From Moorena sp. SS36440bin_2 (GTDB lineage: Bacteria; Cyanobacteriota; Cyanobacteriia; Cyanobacteriales; Coleofasciculaceae), in assembly GCA_011524395.1 (NCBI GenBank), contig WTKN01000378.1:1-49491 (forward strand): a stretch of 49,491 nucleotides of DNA. The letters are read 5' to 3'. Below, one piece after another: positions 8,459 to 16,433 of this stretch. Each line of letters opens with the position of its first letter. Within the stretch, counting starts at the first letter, position 1. The position numbers and the translations under genes were made by a program. The notes beneath the pieces are model-generated. The model searched no databases. It was not told where the DNA came from and worked only from the letters and a program-made list of their open reading frames with translations.

Positions 8459-8610
8459 GTGTTACAGGAGCGCGAGTAGACCCACGTGGAACCAGCCAGA
8501 CTTGTCCTGAGTGTCAGATCACAGTAAAGAAAGATTTGAGGGTTAGAGAACATAAATGTTCTGAATGCAGCTACACGACACATTTTGCTGCTGATCGCAA
8601 CATCTTTTAA
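8459..8610 (+). pseudogene. tnpB C-terminal remnant
   Basis: Only the zinc-ribbon end of a TnpB/OrfB protein survives: VDPRGTSQTCPECQ, then HKCSECSYTT, then a damaged final motif (HFAADRNIF where ..DRDxAA.. is expected). No RuvC core or N-terminus is present, so this is a decayed transposon fragment. It differs in sequence from the intact TnpB at 5230-6501, so it comes from another subfamily. Confidence 0.8.
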
Positions 8611-8631
8611 TTGCCAACGATACTAAACAAT

Positions 8632-9516
8632 TCAAGCTTTGCGTCGTAGAAACGGCACCAGGATTTCACTAATTTCCTTCGACCAATGCTCCTGAGGATA
8701 ATGTCCAGCTTCCTCCAGCTTCACTAATTCCTTATTCTTAAGCTGATTAGCAAATTGCTCAGCTTGCTCAACGGGAAGCCAAGGGTCTTTGAGTCCCCAA
8801 ACAATTAAGGTTGGCTTGTCCCAGTTGCGGAAACCTGATTCAATTTCTGCCATAGACTTGTTCATCTGGATATTCTTGATAGTCGCTACCAGAGAACGTC
8901 CAGGATCAGAACTTTTTAGGAAGGGCTTGCGATAGAGATCTAAATAGTTGTCTTCAATGCGATAGCGCGACCCCCCTTCGAGAGTTCGGTCAACTAACAA
9001 GGGGTCTTGGGTTAACATATCTCCGATGAATGGCCATCCCCATTGCTGCATTTTGCTGGGTAACTTGGCAGCCGAAGAGACAGGTGTATTTAGAATCACT
9101 AGACGCTCAATCTGGTCTGAGTGACGCAAGGCATATTGAAGTCCCACTGAGGCGAGAAAGCCTTGGACAACTAAGGAAAACCTTTCGATTTCCAGGTGTT
9201 TAAGGAAATCCCCTAAGGCTTCAATAAAAGCATCTGGTGTGTAGGGAAAGTCAAGCCGATCCGGTTTTGCGGATAATCCAGAACCGAGCCAATCTGGTGC
9301 GATCGCATCGTAGCCTACTTTAGCTAAATCTGGCATGATCTCACACCAGCAAAAACTCTGGGATGGTAAGCCATGAAGCAGTATTACTGGCACTCCTCTA
9401 CTATCGCCAACTGCTTTAGCTTCCCGATAGAACCATTCCCAAGACCCGACTTCTATAGATTCTTCACTGATTGACACGGTTGTTTTGCCTTTACGCTGTT
9501 GCTTGTAGTGTGGCAA
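8632..9516 (-). CDS. alpha/beta-hydrolase fold protein lacking the usual nucleophile
   Basis: Protein of up to 294 residues, most like haloalkane-dehalogenase/epoxide-hydrolase-type alpha/beta-hydrolases. Visible are the oxyanion motif LLHGLPSQS (about 47-55), the strand-4 motif APDWLGSGLS (about 73-82), the acid region WGLKDPWLP (D244) and the catalytic-type His in EAGHYPQEHW (H272). The nucleophile elbow, usually G-x-S-x-G or H-D-W-G, reads VVQGFLASVG, placing Gly119 where Ser or Asp is expected. It may be non-hydrolytic or use another mechanism. The first codon is a TTG at 9516 after an in-frame stop; a GTG at 9477 is an alternative start. Confidence 0.82.
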   Translation of the reverse strand: MPHYKQQRKGKTTVSISEESIEVGSWEWFYREAKAVGDSRGVPVILLHGLPSQSFCWCEIMPDLAKVGYDAIAPDWLGSGLSAKPDRLDFPYTPDAFIEALGDFLKHLEIERFSLVVQGFLASVGLQYALRHSDQIERLVILNTPVSSAAKLPSKMQQWGWPFIGDMLTQDPLLVDRTLEGGSRYRIEDNYLDLYRKPFLKSSDPGRSLVATIKNIQMNKSMAEIESGFRNWDKPTLIVWGLKDPWLPVEQAEQFANQLKNKELVKLEEAGHYPQEHWSKEISEILVPFLRRKA

Positions 9517-9901
9517 TCCTCATCGATTGGTGAACAATACTTCTGTTGAAAATAGTTCGTCAGTCCTGAGTCCTGAGTTTTGAGTAAGAACTGTGATTGT
9601 TCACTTTTTAGATCGGATTGCCATATGAGCTTACCGCGCTCGTGGGAACTTAGGCAACTTAGGAGGATGATTTATCAACAGGGGAAGGCAAGTAGGGGAC
9701 GTGGGTATCTGATTGGCCTTTTGGCCTTTTGGTCACGCTACGCGAACGGAAATGCTGCTATCTCAGAAGACCTGGTTCTGATATTGATTAAATATTTAAA
9801 TTATACTACGAAAGTCTAAATTATTATAAATAATTGGGTACATTTGTTTTAGGTTGTAATAAAAAGATACAAATTACGTTACTAGCAGTAGGAGATTAGG
9901 C
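9517..9901. repeat. intergenic region with dispersed repeat
   Basis: The centre (about 9715-9750) carries the 'ggccttttggtcacgctacg' palindromic repeat family common in this window. The end (9800-9880) is AT-rich and probably holds the promoter of the next gene. A 79-codon plus-strand frame (9580-9819) runs through the repeat and is not called. Confidence 0.6.
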
Positions 9902-10318
9902 GTGAACGCAGCTGAACAAGCAATCGGCTTAGAAGTCACCACCAAAATTGCGGCTGTTGTCAATTTGTTTAAGTTTGAGTTCCCTGATGCCAAGGCTGAC
10001 CTCAAGCCTTGGACAAATGACCCGGAAACCCGAGAACTCGTGGATCCTAACTCCATTGACATTGGGTTTCACTTCCCTGGCTGGAGTAGACGCTTCCAAA
10101 GTCGAAGTATTTTGTTACAGATTCGGTTTCATAAAGACCACTTGGATCAATCTCATCGGCTGATTGGTTTGGAAGCGACCGCCTTTAACCATCAAGGAGA
10201 AGCTTGGCGACTGTCCACAGTAGAGCGTTGGCAAATTATCGGTAATTGTCAGCCATCAGCTGAAGTAGGCGACAAGCTAAAACATTTCTGTCGTCAGGTG
10301 TTTGAGTTGTTTCTCTGA
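9902..10318 (+). CDS. conserved-type hypothetical protein
   Basis: Protein of 138 residues starting at a GTG (9902), with TAGGAG about 10 bp upstream as a plausible ribosome-binding site. It has no signal peptide or membrane segment and an even, soluble composition (FPDAKADLKPWTNDPETREL, SIDIGFHFPGWSRRFQSR). I do not recognise a family. The reading frame is clean and free of repeats, so it is probably a real gene. It is followed by tandem repeats and then the convergent CbiG-CobJ gene. Confidence 0.65.
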   Translation: MNAAEQAIGLEVTTKIAAVVNLFKFEFPDAKADLKPWTNDPETRELVDPNSIDIGFHFPGWSRRFQSRSILLQIRFHKDHLDQSHRLIGLEATAFNHQGEAWRLSTVERWQIIGNCQPSAEVGDKLKHFCRQVFELFL

Positions 10319-10344
10319 TTTAACTTGCCAAATCTGCTTTCAAC

Positions 10345-10440
10345 CAAATAACCTTAAACCTTCAACCAAATAACCTTCAACCTTGGCCTTTGGCCACGCG
10401 TGCGCGTTCAACCTTCAACCAAATAACCTTCAACCTTCAA
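10345..10440. repeat. tandem repeat 'aaccttcaaccaaat' with embedded palindromic repeat
   Basis: The unit 'aaccttcaacc(aaat)' occurs several times, interrupted near 10384-10408 by a 'ggcctttggccacgcgtgcg' repeat. It runs into the end of the convergent CbiG-CobJ gene. Confidence 0.75.
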
Positions 10441-12355
10441 GCCGATATCCCCGTGGTGTAATCATCCAATCCTGATGAACATCAGTGGTTTGATTACCAA
10501 TCAGCACCATAGTCAGCATATCAATGGGTATTTCTAGCATTTTGTCAAGGGTTGTGAGAGTGACTTTTTCATCCTCTCGATAGGCGGAAACCACAATGGC
10601 TACAGGGGTATCAGGTTTCCGATGCTTGAGAAAAATCCGTTGTGCGATCGCAATCTGTTCAGTCCGATTACGCGATCGCGGATTGTACAATGCAGTCACA
10701 AAATCTGCTGCGGCTGAGGCTTCTAGACGCTTTTCGATTACTGGCCAAGGGGTCAATAGGTCACTCAAACTAATGGCACAAAAATCATGCATCAGGGGTG
10801 CTCCCACACGAGAGGCAGCAGCTTGTAAGGCTGTAATACCAGGAAATACTTGCACCTGGGGTGTCTTACCATCCCAGCCTGTAGAGCGCAATTCTTCTAG
10901 CACTAACCCCGCCATACCATAGATACCGCAGTCACCAGAGGAAACCACTGCTACCGTTAATCCCCACTTAGCCAGTTCAATGGCACGTTTTGCTCGTTGG
11001 GTTTCTTGGGTAATCGGTAATGCTTCGATAATTTGTCCTGGACGTCGCAAGGTTGCAATTAAATTGATATAGAGGGAGTAACCAATCACAGCATCAGCGC
11101 TGGATATAGCCATTTTAGCTGCTGGGGTTATTTGGTCAAGATTCCCCGGACCGATACCCACTAGCAACAGTTTCCCAATACGTCCAGTGTATTCTACTGG
11201 GGATTGAGCGATCGCTACAGTTACTGCTCCTACATGATTCGCTGATTTGACTATTTGTTTGGGAACTAATAAAGGTTGTTCGGGAAGCGTGGCCTTTTGG
11301 GCAACGTTCGCGAACAACTTGCTAACTTTCAACTCTTGAGCGCTATACAGAGCTGCTGCTTCGGCAACGCTGGGAGTACCAACTTCTGCCGCCACCACAT
11401 CCGATGGGTTGGGTACAGTTACCGAACGGAGTACCTCAGCTGGGAAAGTCCGTAAAGGCCAATGGCGCTCTTGGCACAATTGGACTATACCGACTTCATC
11501 GGCTTTCAGGTCAATAGTCGCAATTCCTGCGATCGCATTTTCTGATAAACCATAACCCTCAAAGGTCTGCCGAATCGCCATTTCAATCAACTGCTTCGAT
11601 GTCCCTCGCTCACAGCCAATTCCCACCCACAGTACCCGTGGATACCACTGCACGTTTGGTAAATCCGATTCTCGGGAAAATTGCTGGTGGGTGGGACTAA
11701 TCCAAATCTTGGCTTTGGGTGAGATCGACTCGGATTCATTTGTAGCGCTATCCTCTGGAGATCCGAAATAGAAAGGATGTCCATCTCTAAGATGAGCTTG
11801 CCAAAGAGTGGAACCAGCCTCTTGAATTACCTGTACTATTTCCCCACGGGCAACCACAGCACTTACTCTCGTCCAATCCCCTTCTCCCCGATACCAGCCA
11901 AAGGGAATACCTAAGACATCAACTCCAGGTAGACCTAAATCCGCTGCTGCTCCCGTTAAAATAGGCGTTGAGTCGAGTTGGGAAGCAATTAACCGTGTCA
12001 GTTGATCTGCCCCCCCTTGATGACCACTACACAAACTAATTACAAAACCTCCCCCTTGATCAACTACCACCACCGCTGGATCACTGGATTTATCCGTTAA
12101 CAAAGGAGCAATTAAGCGCACCACTGCTCCGGCTGCCAAACAAAACACCAAAGCACGGTGGTTTGGCCAGAGGGAGGCAATGTGGTCTTTGAGGGAACCC
12201 TTGTAGACAGCAACCTGTTCTAGGGTGCTCAGAGAATTCGGTACCCAAAGGGTTGCACCAGTAGTTTCACAGAGGGGCTGCAGGATTTGAGCCCCAGTAT
12301 AAGTGGTAGCGATCGCAGCTAGGGGTTGGAAATTTTTAAAAACCGATGCCATCAT
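10430..12355 (-). CDS. cobJ: fused CbiG-type protein and precorrin-3B C17-methyltransferase
   Basis: Protein of 641 residues. Residues 1 to about 345 match CbiG/CobE (cobalamin ring contraction): LAAGAVVRLIAPLL, then DQGGGFVISLCSGHQGGAD and the C-terminal domain WVGIGCERGTSKQLIEMAI. Residues about 393-641 are a tetrapyrrole (SAM) methylase: GKLLLVGIGPGNLDQITPAA, then VAVVSSGDCGIYGMAGLV and a C-terminal FVTALYNPRSRNRTEQI. It acts in corrin ring contraction. The two-domain fusion is common in cyanobacteria. The linker (about residues 345-370) contains a dispersed repeat at 11285-11318, read in frame as FANVAQKATLPE. Start: ATG 12355 or the next codon. Confidence 0.92.
   Translation of the reverse strand: MMASVFKNFQPLAAIATTYTGAQILQPLCETTGATLWVPNSLSTLEQVAVYKGSLKDHIASLWPNHRALVFCLAAGAVVRLIAPLLTDKSSDPAVVVVDQGGGFVISLCSGHQGGADQLTRLIASQLDSTPILTGAAADLGLPGVDVLGIPFGWYRGEGDWTRVSAVVARGEIVQVIQEAGSTLWQAHLRDGHPFYFGSPEDSATNESESISPKAKIWISPTHQQFSRESDLPNVQWYPRVLWVGIGCERGTSKQLIEMAIRQTFEGYGLSENAIAGIATIDLKADEVGIVQLCQERHWPLRTFPAEVLRSVTVPNPSDVVAAEVGTPSVAEAAALYSAQELKVSKLFANVAQKATLPEQPLLVPKQIVKSANHVGAVTVAIAQSPVEYTGRIGKLLLVGIGPGNLDQITPAAKMAISSADAVIGYSLYINLIATLRRPGQIIEALPITQETQRAKRAIELAKWGLTVAVVSSGDCGIYGMAGLVLEELRSTGWDGKTPQVQVFPGITALQAAASRVGAPLMHDFCAISLSDLLTPWPVIEKRLEASAAADFVTALYNPRSRNRTEQIAIAQRIFLKHRKPDTPVAIVVSAYREDEKVTLTTLDKMLEIPIDMLTMVLIGNQTTDVHQDWMITPRGYRLEG
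11285..11318. repeat. dispersed palindromic repeat inside the CbiG-CobJ linker
   Basis: The segment 'gaagcgtggccttttgggc' with 'gttcgcgaac' resembles the intergenic repeat family of GCGTGGCC..GGCC type at 9715-9750, 42365-42435 and 47400-47665. Here it is read through in frame between two enzyme domains. Confidence 0.5.
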
Positions 12356-12741
12356 GAAAGAAATAAACGTTAACTAGGGCAGATCAAGATACCCTGCTTT
12401 ACTATTAAAATAGACTATTTGCCCTTGCTGTTTATCGGTTTCTCGATTACCAAACAAGCCTAAAAATACCCCGGCTACTAATAACTGATTTCCTGACCAA
12501 CTTAGTCCTATTTTTTGTCATTAGTTTACCGTTAAATTATTGAAATAAAAAGCACATAAAAATATAATATAATTATAATTTATTAAAATTATTACAATTA
12601 AACCGCCATCATCTAGATAACATTTATAACTCTATCATGAAACCTAATGCTAATTTATGATCAGACAAAAAAATAATCACATCTCTTTACTAAATAACAA
12701 GCTGCTAACCTTCAAGCTATTTTAAAATTAGATTTTATATT
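12356..12741. promoter_or_regulatory. divergent AT-rich intergenic region
   Basis: A 386-bp gap lies between the divergently transcribed cobJ fusion and pheA. The part from about 12530 to 12740 is strongly AT-rich. It should contain both promoters, but I cannot name a specific site, and I see no recognisable riboswitch. Confidence 0.4.
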
Positions 12742-13602
12742 ATGTCAGTTTCTATTGCTTATCTCGGACCACCAGGAACTTATACAGAAGGCGCTGCCAC
12801 AGCTTATGCTGAGCGACTCCAGAAACAACAGGGTCAGCAATGCTTATTGTGTCCTTATCCCAGCATTGCCCAAACCTTACAGTCAGTAGCTAACCAACAA
12901 GCTGATCTAGCAGTGGTACCTGTAGAGAATTCCATTGAAGGCAGTGTCACCATGACACTAGATCGGCTTTGGCAACTAGATCAGCTACAAATCCAACAGG
13001 CTCTGGTTTTGCCAATCAGACATTTTCTGATGTCACGGGCATCAACCATGGCAGACATTAAAATTGTTTATTCCCATCCCCAAGCCCTGGCTCAGTGTCA
13101 GGGGTGGTTAGAGCATTTTCTGCCATCAGTGCAACTGGTAGCGACCAACTCCACCACTGAAGCGCTACAGTTTTTGGACAAAGATCACAATGCAGCAGCG
13201 ATCGCTTCTGAACGAGCAGCAAAGCTTTATACTCTACCAGTACTCGCATCTAACATTAATGACTATCCCGATAATTTCACACGGTTTTGGGTGCTGAGTT
13301 TAAAGCCATCTCCTGGAGGTAGTCATACCTCCTTAGCATTTAGTCCTCCTGCTAATATACCTGGATCATTGTCTAAACCACTCCAGGTATTTGCCCGTCG
13401 AGGTATTAATTTAAGTCGGATTGAGTCTCGTCCCACCAAGCGATTACTTGGTGAGTACATATTCTTTATTGAACTGGAATCAGATCTGTATGCACCATTA
13501 TTTAAAGCCGCTCTTGAGGAAATAATTCCTGATCAGGAAATCCTCAAGATTTTTGGCAGCTACACCCTCATAAATGTTGATAATTTGACTGTCAACAGTT
13601 AA
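12742..13602 (+). CDS. pheA: prephenate dehydratase
   Basis: Protein of 286 residues converting prephenate to phenylpyruvate, the committed step to phenylalanine. The catalytic domain (about 1-185) shows IAYLGPPGTYTEGAA, VVPVENSIEGSVTMTLD and the Thr-Arg-Phe motif in DNFTRFWVLS. An ACT regulatory domain (about 197-278) follows, with the Phe-binding ESRP motif in INLSRIESRPTK, so feedback inhibition by phenylalanine is expected. There is no chorismate mutase domain. It lies about 4.8 kb upstream of a PAL-like ammonia-lyase that may use phenylalanine, although many genes intervene. Confidence 0.95.
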   Translation: MSVSIAYLGPPGTYTEGAATAYAERLQKQQGQQCLLCPYPSIAQTLQSVANQQADLAVVPVENSIEGSVTMTLDRLWQLDQLQIQQALVLPIRHFLMSRASTMADIKIVYSHPQALAQCQGWLEHFLPSVQLVATNSTTEALQFLDKDHNAAAIASERAAKLYTLPVLASNINDYPDNFTRFWVLSLKPSPGGSHTSLAFSPPANIPGSLSKPLQVFARRGINLSRIESRPTKRLLGEYIFFIELESDLYAPLFKAALEEIIPDQEILKIFGSYTLINVDNLTVNS

Positions 13603-13758
13603 CCGTCAGCTGTGAACAAAAATGTTGTTATAGCGCTGGAAGCACCGAATAGGGATTAGGGAACTTCGGACAAGGGAAGGGAAAATAACTGATGAAAACA
13701 GTATCAAGAAAGTAATAATTATACGAGGTCTATTCTGTCTTAAGCTTATAATCAAAGC

Positions 13759-14400
13759 TTAATTTAAGGCATCTTTGAGTACAGTGCGTGCTGCTAAGTG
13801 ATTCCGAGTAGAAGTTAGAATTTCTGTTTCCCGTTCTAGACGTTTTTCCGTGTCTAAGGTCTCTAAAAGTGCCTGCTGTTCTAAGGCTACGCCGTACAGA
13901 TTGCTAGCAACCCAGTAAGACAACTCAACCGGTAGATCGGGCAGGTCTTCTGGTAGCTCAATTTTCTGGTTGGTCAACTTAGCGGAAAGACGTACAACAT
14001 CCCGCAATAACTGTGCCACGTCTTGTGCCTTTGGTTTGAGGTCTTTAGCAGGTGGCTGGTCTTCAATCCATTCAACTAGTCCAACCCGATAGGGCTTTTC
14101 ACGAACGTACTCTAAGAGCCGAAACCGCTGCTGACCTAAGGTTACGATTTTCATCCGGTCATCGGGAAGACGCTGAAAGTGGATAATTTCAGCGCAACAG
14201 CCAACTGTAGCTGGTTCCTGTTTAACAGGATCCCACATTAAGACACCAAATCTGCGATCGCTATCCAAAATCGTGTTCATCATGATTCGGTAGCGAAATT
14301 CAAAAATGTGTAACGGCAGAGGGCGTCCAGGAAATAAAACGACTTCAGGTAGGGGAAAGATGGGGAGTTCTCTGACAGCTATCGAGGAAGAGGATACCAT
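13759..14400 (-). CDS. Lon N-terminal-domain (LON substrate-binding) protein
   Basis: Protein of 213 residues from the ATG at 14400. The LON/PUA-like domain is clear: ELPIFPLPEVVLFPGRPLPL, then HIFEFRYRIMM and RRFGVLMWDP, with a helical C-terminal part (LPVELSYWVASNLYGV...). It has no ATPase or protease domain. Such stand-alone Lon-N proteins are conserved in cyanobacteria, possibly as adaptors (inference). The frame extends 23 codons upstream, but conservation seems to begin at MVSSSSIAVREL, so the later ATG is preferred. A short inverted repeat (ttaagctt/aagcttaa, 13740-13763) covers the stop codon. Confidence 0.85.
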   Translation of the reverse strand: MVSSSSIAVRELPIFPLPEVVLFPGRPLPLHIFEFRYRIMMNTILDSDRRFGVLMWDPVKQEPATVGCCAEIIHFQRLPDDRMKIVTLGQQRFRLLEYVREKPYRVGLVEWIEDQPPAKDLKPKAQDVAQLLRDVVRLSAKLTNQKIELPEDLPDLPVELSYWVASNLYGVALEQQALLETLDTEKRLERETEILTSTRNHLAARTVLKDALN

Positions 14401-14479
14401 TGTGCCTGGGTTGAAAAGGTAACTGCGCTTATTTACATACTGTAACGGATTTTGTGGTTGATACTCCACGGCATAATTC

Positions 14480-14705
14480 TTCCTGTAGTCTTTTGTAGTG
14501 ACCTAGCTAGACTCACCAGGGTAGGGGAGTGTAGGCTTGAGCTTGTGAGCCATAGGGGTGATATAGCGCTACGCGCAAGGCAAGAGGCAATAGGCATGCT
14601 AGCAAAAGTTGACTACAACAGTTTTTCAGCTTATATCAATGTCCTAACTTTAATGGGTAGTGCTATAACTTCCAACTCTGACAGCGGATCTGTAGGCTAA
14701 AGCAT
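14480..14705. repeat. dispersed repeat fragment upstream of XisH remnant
   Basis: The segment about 14622-14665 (ttcagcttatatcaatgtcc ... tagtgctataact) recurs in reverse complement at about 25275-25325. It appears to have replaced the front part of the xisH gene. Confidence 0.6.
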
Positions 14706-14711
14706 GCTGGT

Positions 14712-14783
14712 ATACAAAAGTATCAGGTCTTTATAATTGTGTATCATCCCGCCGATGAGGTTATGGTTGAATGGAGAAAGTAG
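14712..14783 (+). pseudogene. xisH C-terminal remnant
   Basis: A reading frame ending in the stop codon at 14781-14783 encodes IQKYQVFIIVYHPADEVMVE then WRK. This matches the characteristic C-terminus of XisH (fdxN-element excision-controlling factor). It overlaps the xisI start (14771) by 13 bp, as intact xisH-xisI pairs typically do. The upstream part of xisH is absent and replaced by repeat DNA. This is direct reading of the frame; the family call rests on context and pattern. Confidence 0.7.
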
Positions 14784-15106
14784 CTCAATACCGCGAGTAC
14801 GTTCAAACATTACTGAACGAGTACGCCAAGGATGATGTTTCAAATGATGAGGTGGAAGTACAACTCATTTTTGACACTTTTCGGGATCATTACCAGTGGA
14901 TGAATGTGGGTTGGGAAGATTGTAATCGGATTTACCGTTCTATCGTTCATTTAGATATCAAAGACGGAAAAATTTGGCTCCAGCAAAATCTCACAGATCT
15001 CAATCCTGCTGAGGACTTAGTTGAGATGGGCGTTCCAAGAGAGGATATTGTCTTGGGTTTACAAGCTCCTTACAAACGCCAGTACACTGATTATGGTGTC
15101 GCTTGA
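14771..15106 (+). CDS. xisI: XisI family protein
   Basis: Protein of 111 residues, the usual length of XisI (fdxN-element excision-controlling factor I). Typical features are MEKVAQYREYVQTLLNEYA, then VEVQLIFDTFRDHYQWMNVGW and the C-terminal VEMGVPREDIVLGLQAPYKR. XisH/XisI pairs were first linked to excision of the nif-region fdxN element in Anabaena, but they occur in many copies in cyanobacteria without that element. XisH is predicted to have an endonuclease-like fold, so this gene has probably lost its partner. It starts at the ATG 14771 inside the xisH tail. Confidence 0.92.
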   Translation: MEKVAQYREYVQTLLNEYAKDDVSNDEVEVQLIFDTFRDHYQWMNVGWEDCNRIYRSIVHLDIKDGKIWLQQNLTDLNPAEDLVEMGVPREDIVLGLQAPYKRQYTDYGVA

Positions 15107-15338
15107 GATAGTAGCGGTGCCATCTAAAGTATTGGGTCTAACAGGAGACTTCGCCGCAGTTATCAGACAAAAGGCTTCAATGCAAAAAGCTTACAGTTGT
15201 ACTGTTGAGGTATAAAATCCAGGTATAGCTATAGTTGGAGTTGTTTTAACTAACCGTTTGGTATAGTAAGTCAGGAAAATCTTGATTTTTTATACAGTAA
15301 TATATAAAAAATGGGAATATCTGAAGATAATCAAAACA

Positions 15339-16433
15339 ATGAATACTGGAAAACAAACGGTATTTATCAATGAAAATAAAAAGCTTACTTTGCTTTATCC
15401 TCAGACTATATGCAGTCAATACAAAATAAATGAAAAAGCTAAAAAAAGTATTATAGAAAAAGTAAAAATATTGCAACAATACTTTCAATCACCAAAAAAT
15501 TATAAAGAGATGGGCAATCTCCTTACTCTATTTGAAAGTAACGCTAGGGTTGAAAACGCCGATCAAATATCAGCAATTGAATTATTGAATTCAGAGGGTA
15601 AAGTTAAATCGGTTAAGCAACATAAAATTGAAGAATTCAACAATTACTTTGATATCCAGTATGTTTTAACAGAATGGCCAGAATATATTTTATTATATAG
15701 TGCTTTAACCGGATATGTCACATTTCTGGAACTGACTAAAAACAGCGCTAATAAATGGACTTTAGGTAAATTAGATACATTGGTCAACCCGGAATTTAAG
15801 CCATTGCTAATTTGGAAGAAATTCCATTGGATATTCTTGATATTTGTCCAGGGTTTGATCCTCTGCTTGCTGCGGTTTGAAAAAGCGATAAAAATGAATA
15901 ATTTAAATCAGATAAAACTAGAGTTAGAAACAGCCTCAAATCTAATGATTGGAGCCGGATCAGTAATGAAATTAGCGGGAAGTTACAGTAGAAAAGAATA
16001 TCAAGAGCAAATTCTCCCCACAATGAAGCCGCCTAATATGAAAATCGAGGGATTTAGTGGGCTAATGTCTTCGGACCATGCCTATCTAGTGACATTATGG
16101 AAGCAGAACAAAAAAAACTTCCAAAATTTACCGCTATCCCTTCAACCTCAGTACGAAACATTCTTACTAGCATATAAAATTATGGCATCATCCCATAGGA
16201 ATATTTGTAGCAAGTTTGGCGGTGGAGAAGTAGGCGGGAGTGTTAAGCATCCAACGAAAAATGCTTTGTTAGCTCTGGAGAAGATTGTTCAAGCTCGCTG
16301 GCAGATGATAAATCCCACTCATCAATCAGTACATGAATGGATGGAAATGATGAATGATCCACGTGAATTGGTCCAAACTGGATTTAAAAATCATCTTCAG
16401 CTTCTCTTAAGGACTTTTAACCTAGAACTATAG
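15339..16433 (+). CDS. possible heme-dependent dioxygenase-superfamily protein (IDO/PrnB-like)
   Basis: Protein of 364 residues from the ATG 15339; the frame extends 19 codons upstream. By eye it resembles the helical heme fold of indoleamine 2,3-dioxygenase and PrnB. A helix ending LELETASNLMIGAGS aligns with the IDO helix containing IASCLEKAL. IEGFSGLMSSDH occupies the place of GGSAGQSS. A candidate proximal heme ligand is H286 in YKIMASSHRNICSKF, followed by GGGEVGG (294-300), comparable to SYHLQIVTKY and GTGG in IDO. IDO oxidises tryptophan; PrnB rearranges it in pyrrolnitrin synthesis. Residues about 154-180 look frame-scrambled (see findings), so activity is doubtful. It is AT-rich, unlike the lyase downstream. 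Family assignment is tentative. Confidence 0.5.
   Translation: MNTGKQTVFINENKKLTLLYPQTICSQYKINEKAKKSIIEKVKILQQYFQSPKNYKEMGNLLTLFESNARVENADQISAIELLNSEGKVKSVKQHKIEEFNNYFDIQYVLTEWPEYILLYSALTGYVTFLELTKNSANKWTLGKLDTLVNPEFKPLLIWKKFHWIFLIFVQGLILCLLRFEKAIKMNNLNQIKLELETASNLMIGAGSVMKLAGSYSRKEYQEQILPTMKPPNMKIEGFSGLMSSDHAYLVTLWKQNKKNFQNLPLSLQPQYETFLLAYKIMASSHRNICSKFGGGEVGGSVKHPTKNALLALEKIVQARWQMINPTHQSVHEWMEMMNDPRELVQTGFKNHLQLLLRTFNLEL

Noticed and set aside
9580-9819. 79-codon plus-strand frame
   Set aside because: It runs through a repeat unit and has no protein-like pattern or good start site.
14452-14700. 82-codon plus-strand frame before xisI
   Set aside because: It is made of dispersed repeat sequence and does not continue into the XisH remnant frame.
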